Assembly (NCBI GenBank): GCA_022749905.1 | Contig: JAKIWU010000007.1 | Coordinates: forward strand, 1-20,186 | Length of the DNA: 20,186 nt | Source of the DNA: Thermoplasmata archaeon | Lineage (GTDB): Archaea; Thermoplasmatota; Thermoplasmata; Lutacidiplasmatales; UBA184 | Direction: 5' to 3' | Part shown: positions 16,440 through 20,186 of the stretch, one piece after another | Layout of the letters: every line of letters starts with the position of its first letter | Position numbering within the stretch: the first letter of the stretch is position 1 | Made by a program: the position numbers and the translations under genes | Notes under the pieces: model-generated | Database searches by the model: none | Seen by the model: the letters and a program-made list of their open reading frames with translations, nothing else | Told to the model about the DNA's origin: nothing

Positions 16440-16573
16440 CGTCCAATCCCCCTTCGGTGCGTTCCGATCATCCCACGAGGGGGGTCATCGCGAAGGTCGC
16501 GAGCATCGGCACGTGCCTCGCTTCCCCCCCTCGTCCACCAGGCGTGGCTCGGGACGGCCGGGTCGCGCCGGAT

Positions 16574-17008
16574 CTACGCTTTCGCGCGAAACGTCTTGAG
16601 GCCCGCGGAGTCCTCGCTGTAGATCTTCTCGAGGTTGGCCCAAACAGCCTTTTCGAGCTCGGCCGGCGGGATCGTCTTCGAGTTCCAGTCCCCCACGACG
16701 ACGACCTCCGTCTGCTTCCCCTTCGGGATGTAGTAATTGAAGAACTTCGAGCCGGCCATCGGACCCTCGAGCGGCTCGACGAAGAAACCGATCGGGGGGT
16801 GGAAGGTGAGCCGGTTCGACATGCGGATCCACTTCCCGTTGATGTCCTGTTCCCAGGAGAGCATGACCGTATTCTCACCGAGGGACTTCCGGTCCATGTT
16901 CCGACGACCCTTGTGGCTCTCCCCGTGATCGTCGTCGGACTGCAGATACTTCCACACTGTGTCGATCGGCGCATCAAAGACGCTTCCTTCGTCGCGTACG
17001 TACACCAT
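16574..17008 (-). CDS. SRPBCC-like protein (predicted)
   Basis: Soluble 144-residue protein. The start VYVRDEGSVFDAPIDTVWKY follows the SRPBCC pattern of a first strand ending in 'aPid.VW.yl.d'. It continues with strands (TVMLSWEQDINGKWIRMSNR, LTFHPPIGFFVEPLEG) and a closing C-terminal helix (PPAELEKAVWANLEKIYSED), as expected for a ligand-binding helix-grip fold. No catalytic residues can be named. ATG 17008 is supported by an A/T-rich box centred 25 bases upstream. It is divergent from the SCP2-like gene at 17081; both are small putative lipid- or hydrophobic-ligand-binding proteins sharing a 72-base promoter region. The actual ligand is unknown. A second SRPBCC-like gene lies at 10447, but the two sequences do not look like close copies. 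Confidence 0.72.
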   Translation of the reverse strand: MVYVRDEGSVFDAPIDTVWKYLQSDDDHGESHKGRRNMDRKSLGENTVMLSWEQDINGKWIRMSNRLTFHPPIGFFVEPLEGPMAGSKFFNYYIPKGKQTEVVVVGDWNSKTIPPAELEKAVWANLEKIYSEDSAGLKTFRAKA

Positions 17009-17028
17009 GGTTCGGTCGAGCCCCCGGG

Positions 17029-17037
17029 ATTAGAAAA
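17029..17037 (-). promoter_or_regulatory. TATA-like box of the SRPBCC-like gene
   Basis: On the minus strand the sequence reads TTTTCTAAT, flanked by runs of C and G. Its centre is 25 bases from the ATG at 17008, which predicts transcription starting at or beside the start codon. Confidence 0.5.
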
Positions 17038-17051
17038 GGGGGCCCCGCGGG

Positions 17052-17058
17052 TTCTATC
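17052..17058 (+). promoter_or_regulatory. TATA-like box of the SCP2-like gene
   Basis: TTCTATC is the only A/T-rich element between this divergent pair on the plus side. It is centred about 26 bases before the ATG at 17081, so a leaderless message is again predicted. It is a weaker match than the box of the opposite gene. Confidence 0.38.
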
Positions 17059-17080
17059 CGCCCGGGCGGGTGGGCCCTTC

Positions 17081-17437
17081 ATGAGCTGCCTCAAGCCAGC
17101 CCTCGAGGCCGTTGGCCACGACCTCGAGCCAAGGCTCGCTCGTTCGCTCCAGGGCATGCTCGGGGGGATGATCCGGGCCTACCTGCCGCAGCGCTGGGTG
17201 TTCGTGACCGAGGAGGGCACGGCGAGTCTCACCATCGATGAGCGAGGTCACGCTTCGGTCGCGGATGGGCCGTTGGTCTCGCCCGACGTGACGATCGCGA
17301 GCTCGCACGCTCGCCTCTCGGCCGCACTGACCACCCGCGACCGGACCAGGATCCCCCCGGGCCCGTTCACGGCGACCCCGCACACCGCGAAGGGCCGCGC
17401 GGCCTACGAGTTCCTGAGGGGGCGCCTCGGGCTCTAG
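17081..17437 (+). CDS. SCP2/sterol-carrier-like domain protein (predicted)
   Basis: Small soluble protein of 118 residues. An N-terminal helix (about 1-35) leads into WVFVTEEGTASLTIDERGHASVADG, strands like the sheet of SCP2 domains. It is followed by SPDVTIASSHARLSAAL, which matches the SCP2 pattern 'pDvti..s...l..ll', and by a final helix (GRAAYEFLRGRLGL). SCP2 domains bind lipids or other hydrophobic ligands. I chose ATG 17081 because the frame upstream reads through the opposite gene, and because of the promoter box at 17052-17058. No Shine-Dalgarno sequence is visible, as expected for a leaderless message. Its stop codon overlaps the ribH stop on the other strand in the palindrome CTAG (17434-17437). 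Family assignment is from pattern and short length, so it is moderate. Confidence 0.65.
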   Translation: MSCLKPALEAVGHDLEPRLARSLQGMLGGMIRAYLPQRWVFVTEEGTASLTIDERGHASVADGPLVSPDVTIASSHARLSAALTTRDRTRIPPGPFTATPHTAKGRAAYEFLRGRLGL

Positions 17438-17880
17438 GCGGCTGCGCGAAGCTCGCGGAGCCTCTGCACCATCTTCACGACGGCGCGGACGGCGTTCGCC
17501 GCGTTCTCGATCCGGTCCTGGGCTTGCAGACGGGTCTCGCCGGGTCCGGAGATCCCGAGGCCGACCGGCTTCGCGTACTGGACCGCGAGGTCGGCGAGCT
17601 TCCGCGCGGCCTGGTTCATGACGACCTCGTCGTGGTCGGTCTCGCCCTCGATGACGGCGCCGAGCGTCACGACCGCGTCGACGTCCGAGCGCTTCAGGAG
17701 CGCGTCGACGGCGAGCGGCATGTCGTAGACGCCGGGGGTCTTGACCAGCGGACCGGCGTGCGCGCCGAGGAAGGCGATCTCCTCGCGCGCGCGCTCCACC
17801 ATGAGGTAGGTCACGTCGTAGTTGAACTCGCTCGCCACCAAAGCCACGGTCACGCCGCTTCCGCCCTTCCGTTCCGTCAT
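17434..17880 (-). CDS. ribH: 6,7-dimethyl-8-ribityllumazine synthase
   Basis: Condenses 3,4-dihydroxy-2-butanone 4-phosphate with the ribitylaminopyrimidine to give lumazine, the substrate of riboflavin synthase. The 148 residues cover the whole family fold: SEFNYDVT near the N terminus (substrate-stacking aromatic), GVYDMPLAV, the phosphate-binding and catalytic segment GAVIEGETDHDEVV with the catalytic histidine, and PVGLGISGPGET. The protein ends in a positively charged helix. ATG 17880 has a good ribosome site, AAGGAGA at 17886-17892. It is the last gene of the rib operon, 36 bases after ribC, and its product should be used directly by RibC. Homologues form pentamers or icosahedral shells. 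Confidence 0.95.
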   Translation of the reverse strand: MTERKGGSGVTVALVASEFNYDVTYLMVERAREEIAFLGAHAGPLVKTPGVYDMPLAVDALLKRSDVDAVVTLGAVIEGETDHDEVVMNQAARKLADLAVQYAKPVGLGISGPGETRLQAQDRIENAANAVRAVVKMVQRLRELRAAA

Positions 17881-17916
17881 GCTGTTCTCCTTGGATCTCC
17901 CGTTGGAGTGTGAACG

Positions 17917-18390
17917 CTAGAGGCTCCGGCGGACCGGTCCCGCGTCGGCGAACCCTTGGCGGAGGCCGAGGCCCCTCGATCGTTCGAGATCGTGCGGCCG
18001 GTAGAGGAGCGCGTAGGCGTTCTCCGCATGCTCCTCGGCGCGCCGCTTCGCGAGGTGCTCGAGCTCCCGGTCTCCTTCGGCCTCGCCTTCGAACACGAAG
18101 CACTCCACGACCGGCTTCGCCTCGAGGACCCCTGCGTAGAGGAGGCCGAGCGACGCCTCGTGGGCGCACGTCTTGTCGTACTCCGCCCGGCCCGGCATCC
18201 CGAGCGCGAGGCAGAGGTCGACGCCGTCGTGGTGGAAGAGCTGGCGCACGGCGACGGGCAGGTCCTTGATCCCCGGCACCGTCCGCCGCTCGATCCGGAA
18301 CCCCGTACCGCTCGCCTTCAGCCGGTCGACGGCGTAGCGGGCCATGTCGACCCGGGCGAACGTCGTGTCGGCGACGCCGATCCGCTTCAC
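17917..18390 (-). CDS. ribC: Archaeal riboflavin synthase RibC
   Basis: Dismutates two lumazine molecules into riboflavin and a pyrimidine. This is the archaeal enzyme, related to lumazine synthase and not to the bacterial trimeric RibE. The 157 residues match the family almost end to end: VADTTFARVDMARYAVD, RRTVPGIKDLPVAVRQLF, ALGMPGRAEYDKTCAHEAS, FVFEGEAEGD, RAEEHAENAYALL and GLRQGFADAGP. The start is GTG 18390, overlapping the ribL stop as GTGA, so translation is likely coupled. It lies between ribL and ribH in the flavin operon. Its presence is one of the clearest signs that the DNA is archaeal. Confidence 0.96.
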   Translation of the reverse strand: MKRIGVADTTFARVDMARYAVDRLKASGTGFRIERRTVPGIKDLPVAVRQLFHHDGVDLCLALGMPGRAEYDKTCAHEASLGLLYAGVLEAKPVVECFVFEGEAEGDRELEHLAKRRAEEHAENAYALLYRPHDLERSRGLGLRQGFADAGPVRRSL

Positions 18391-18824
18391 GGGGGTGGCG
18401 CGCTCCGCCGCGCCCGGTCGAGGATGTGGTCGACGATCCGACGCGTCGCGAGCTCATCGTGCGTCAGCGGCCCGAGGCGGACCACCTTGACGGGCACACC
18501 GCGGCGCTCGCACTCGCGCGCGACCTCGGCCGCATCGAAGTGCTGGTCGAAGCCGAGAGCGATGATGTCCGGGCGCTCGCGCTCGACCGTCTCGTAGATG
18601 TCGGTGGCCGAGCCGAGGACCGCCCGGTCGACGGGTTTCAGCGCATCGACCATCTCGCGGCGCAGGTGCTCGGGCACGTACGGCTCATGCTTCAGTCGCC
18701 GCGCCGTCTGGTCGCGCGCGACCACGACGACGAGCTCATCGCCGAGCTTCTTCGCCTCGTAGAGGAAGTAGAGGTGACCGGGGTGGAGGAGGTCGAAGAC
18801 CCCCGTGGCCATCACGCGGACCAT
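18387..18824 (-). CDS. ribL: Archaeal FAD synthetase RibL
   Basis: Adenylyltransferase making FAD from FMN and ATP (cytidylyltransferase-like fold). The 145 residues start VRVMATGVFDLLHPGHLYFL, with the nucleotide-binding HxGH motif as H14-P-G-H17. VVVVARD and the family helix HLRREMVDALKPVDRAVLG follow, then a C-terminal segment LATRRIVDHIL in the place of the usual 'STS/TxxI' motif. I chose ATG 18824; the frame continues to 18869, but those residues overlap the ribB tail and are not conserved. It overlaps ribB by 13 bases and ribC by 4. The FMN-forming riboflavin kinase is not in this window. Confidence 0.94.
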   Translation of the reverse strand: MVRVMATGVFDLLHPGHLYFLYEAKKLGDELVVVVARDQTARRLKHEPYVPEHLRREMVDALKPVDRAVLGSATDIYETVERERPDIIALGFDQHFDAAEVARECERRGVPVKVVRLGPLTHDELATRRIVDHILDRARRSAPPP

Positions 18825-19540
18825 CGATCGAACTCCTCGGCGATCGTGCGTCCTTCGAGGAACGACCACCCGCGCTCCGCCGCGAAGTGGCGCGCGGCCT
18901 CCGGCCCCCGCGCGCCTCCGGAGTCGCCGAGCATCTCGCAGACGGTCACCGACTCCGCGAGCGAGCCCATCCGGGCGAGCGAGATGGCGAGCTCCGTATG
19001 GCCTTTCCTCTCGCGCAAGAGCGACGGCGCGGCGTAGAGGAGCGGAACGTGACCGGGCGAGCTGAATTCGCGCGCGAACCGTTCGGCGAGCTCGGCATCC
19101 GTGAGCGAGGCGGCATCGCGCGCGAGCTCGCCGATCGCGCGGATCGTGCGCGCGCGGTCGTTGTCGGGGACGCCGGTGTACGTGGACACGTGGTTGAGCG
19201 TGATGCCGAAGGAACTCCTCCGGTCGTAGCGCGGACGGTGCGCGCGCACGGTCGCGAGCACGCGGAAGCGCGCCTCCCCGAGCTCGAGGAGTTCGGCGAA
19301 GTACGGGAGGCCGATCCGCGTACGGAGTTCGTTCGAGATCGCGGTGCAGATGAGGCCGCCAGCGTCCTGGCGAGCGAGCCGGACGAGCTCGGGCGTCGCC
19401 ATCGAGGAGAGGAAGACGAGATCGGTCTCCCGCTCGCGGTCGACCGCGTCGAAGATGAGGACGGGCTCGCCGCGGGCGAGGGCGTCGACCGCCGCCTGGA
19501 CGGGCGGCACGAGGCTCGCGAGCTTCGCGACCGGCATCAT
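18812..19540 (-). CDS. ribB: 3,4-dihydroxy-2-butanone 4-phosphate synthase
   Basis: Converts ribulose 5-phosphate to the four-carbon unit used by RibH plus formate. The 242 residues show the acidic metal site DRERETDLVF near 34-43, GLICTAIS, the substrate segment NHVSTYTGVPDNDRARTI, EFSSPGHVPLL, and the closing block RKGHTELAISLARMGSLAESVTVCEMLG. There is no fused GTP cyclohydrolase II domain, as is usual in archaea, which make the pyrimidine part by a different route. The sequence begins with two ATG codons (19540 and 19537). A TATA-like box 27 bases upstream supports a leaderless transcript from 19540. It is the first gene of the rib operon and lies just after the 16S rRNA gene on the same strand. 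Confidence 0.95.
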   Translation of the reverse strand: MMPVAKLASLVPPVQAAVDALARGEPVLIFDAVDRERETDLVFLSSMATPELVRLARQDAGGLICTAISNELRTRIGLPYFAELLELGEARFRVLATVRAHRPRYDRRSSFGITLNHVSTYTGVPDNDRARTIRAIGELARDAASLTDAELAERFAREFSSPGHVPLLYAAPSLLRERKGHTELAISLARMGSLAESVTVCEMLGDSGGARGPEAARHFAAERGWSFLEGRTIAEEFDRWSA

Positions 19541-19562
19541 CCCCCGACGGAGAAACCAGGAG

Positions 19563-19572
19563 GAGATAAGCC
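19563..19572 (-). promoter_or_regulatory. TATA-like box of the rib operon
   Basis: On the minus strand GGCTTATCTC is centred about 27 bases before the ribB ATG at 19540. It gives the flavin operon its own promoter rather than read-through from the 16S gene, and it predicts a leaderless first message. No FMN riboswitch or clear repressor repeat is visible next to it. Confidence 0.5.
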
Positions 19573-19627
19573 GTTGGTAACTACTCAGGAATGGGTTGAC
19601 GGCCCGTGGGAAGGGAGAGCCAGAGCG

Positions 19628-19646
19628 CGAGGTGGCCTCGACCTCG
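19628..19646 (-). other. Second trailer hairpin after 16S rRNA
   Basis: CGAGGT (19628-19633) pairs perfectly with ACCTCG (19641-19646) around a 7-base loop. It lies directly beside the stronger hairpin at 19647-19667. Together they fill most of the space between the mature 16S 3' end and the ribB promoter. A processing or termination role is possible. Confidence 0.35.
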
Positions 19647-19667
19647 AGCGCCCCAGACGGGGGCGCT
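19647..19667 (-). other. Strong hairpin immediately 3' of 16S rRNA
   Basis: AGCGCCCC (19647-19654) and GGGGCGCT (19660-19667) form a perfect 8-base-pair stem with a 5-base loop, starting about 3 bases after the 16S 3' end. A pyrimidine-rich stretch (CTCTCCCTTCCC on the minus strand) follows a few dozen bases later. It could be part of the rRNA trailer used in processing, or a termination or stability element. Confidence 0.45.
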
Positions 19668-19669
19668 GT

Positions 19670-20186
19670 AGGAGGTGATCCATCTGCAGGTTCCCCTACA
19701 GATACCTTGTTACGACTTAGTCCCCCTTGCTGAACCGAAGTTCGAGCGACCCTAAGGAGTCACCCTCACTCCGACCCAACTCGGATGACTTGACGGGCGG
19801 TGTGTGCAAAGAGCAGGGGCACATTCACCGCGGGATGTTGACCCGCGATTACTACGGAATCCATTTTCACGAGGGCGAGTTACAGCCCTCGATCCAGACT
19901 ACGATTGGGTTTCAGGATTGCCTCCCCCTCTCGGGGTCGGATCCCATTGTCCCAACCTTTGTAGCGCGCGTGTTGCCCGGGAGATTCGGGGCATACGGAC
20001 CTACCGTAGACCTCTCCTTCCTCTGCCTTAGCGGCAGCGATCCCCCCAGTGTGCTCGCGTGCTCGCGCACGCAATCGCGACTGAAGGCGAGGGTCTCGTT
20101 CGTTATCTGACTTAACAGAACGCCTTACGGTACGAACTGACGACGGCCATGCACCACCTCTCGGAGAATCGGGCAAGGTCTTCAGC
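19670..20186 (-). rRNA. 16S ribosomal RNA, 3' portion (partial)
   Basis: Read on the minus strand, the segment runs from GCTGAAGACCTTGCCCGATT to the 3' tail GGATCACCTCCT. Universal landmarks are present: CAACACGCGCGCTACAAAGG, GTAGTAATCGCGGGTCAACA, GCACACACCGCCCGTC and AAGTCGTAACAAGGTA. About 517 bases, roughly the last third of the gene, are inside the window, and the rest continues past the right edge. The tail CACCTCC is the anti-Shine-Dalgarno that pairs with the GGAGG-type sites seen upstream of several genes here. Helix 45 reads ATCTG...CAGAT where E. coli has AACCG...CGGTT, with the changes compensating. No tRNA or 23S sequence follows; ribB starts about 130 bases downstream. Confidence 0.97.

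Noticed and set aside
19541..19669. A tRNA or 23S rRNA start in the 16S downstream region
   Set aside because: No cloverleaf landmarks (GGTTCGAATCC-type T arm) or 23S 5' sequence are visible; the stretch is filled by two hairpins and a promoter-like box.
1..20186. Mobile elements, phage genes, defence systems or CRISPR arrays
   Set aside because: No transposase, integrase, terminal inverted repeats, target duplications or regular short repeats were recognised, and almost all sequence is accounted for by housekeeping-type genes.

Overview
The window reads as a gene-dense, visibly GC-rich archaeal chromosome segment. The archaeal assignment rests on several independent genes: the iron-sulphur large subunit of primase (PriL), archaeal-type riboflavin synthase (RibC) and FAD synthetase (RibL), RtcB, and the 3' end of a 16S rRNA. 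That 16S gene is followed after only about 130 bases by a protein gene with its own promoter, so no 23S rRNA or tRNA follows it. Unlinked rRNA genes, a secreted sedolisin-type (acid) protease with PKD repeats and the overall gene style suggest a Thermoplasmatota lineage, perhaps an uncultivated high-GC one. This placement is inference; no search was run. I see no insertion sequence, phage gene, CRISPR array, tRNA or riboswitch. The segment looks like core chromosome.

Layout, left to right. Positions 1-875 (+): the end of a probable nucleotide kinase, then a CDP-alcohol phosphatidyltransferase for membrane lipid head groups. Positions 802-3320 (-): priL followed upstream by a site-2-type membrane metalloprotease. 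Positions 3439-7629 (+): a 1396-residue surface sedolisin with PKD repeats and a C-terminal membrane anchor. Positions 7619-9064 (-): rtcB RNA ligase. Positions 9129-9517 (+): a possible 12-codon leader ORF overlapping a small membrane zinc-ribbon gene. Positions 9576-10316 (-): a ferredoxin-NADP-reductase-like flavoprotein. Positions 10447-10923 (+): a small SRPBCC-like protein.

Positions 11039-15382 (-): a compact biotin operon, in transcription order biotin protein ligase, acyl-CoA carboxyltransferase, pyruvate-type carboxyltransferase and biotin carrier. It has two carboxyltransferases that could share one biotin carrier and no biotin carboxylase, which is the parts list of a transcarboxylase (12S/5S/1.3S type). 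Upstream lie a six-helix membrane protein (15489-16439) and a SRPBCC-like protein (16574-17008), which is divergent from a small SCP2-like protein (17081-17437).

Positions 17434-19540 (-): a flavin operon, ribB-ribL-ribC-ribH in transcription order, covering the four-carbon branch, lumazine and riboflavin formation, and FAD synthesis. Positions 19670-20186 (-): the 3' third of 16S rRNA, followed by two adjacent hairpins.

Two features recur. TATA-like boxes centred about 25-27 bases from the start codon at five promoters (sedolisin, rtcB, the 17008/17081 pair, ribB) predict leaderless mRNAs, whereas several genes inside operons have Shine-Dalgarno sequences. Neighbouring genes also overlap often, including three convergent pairs whose 3' ends overlap.
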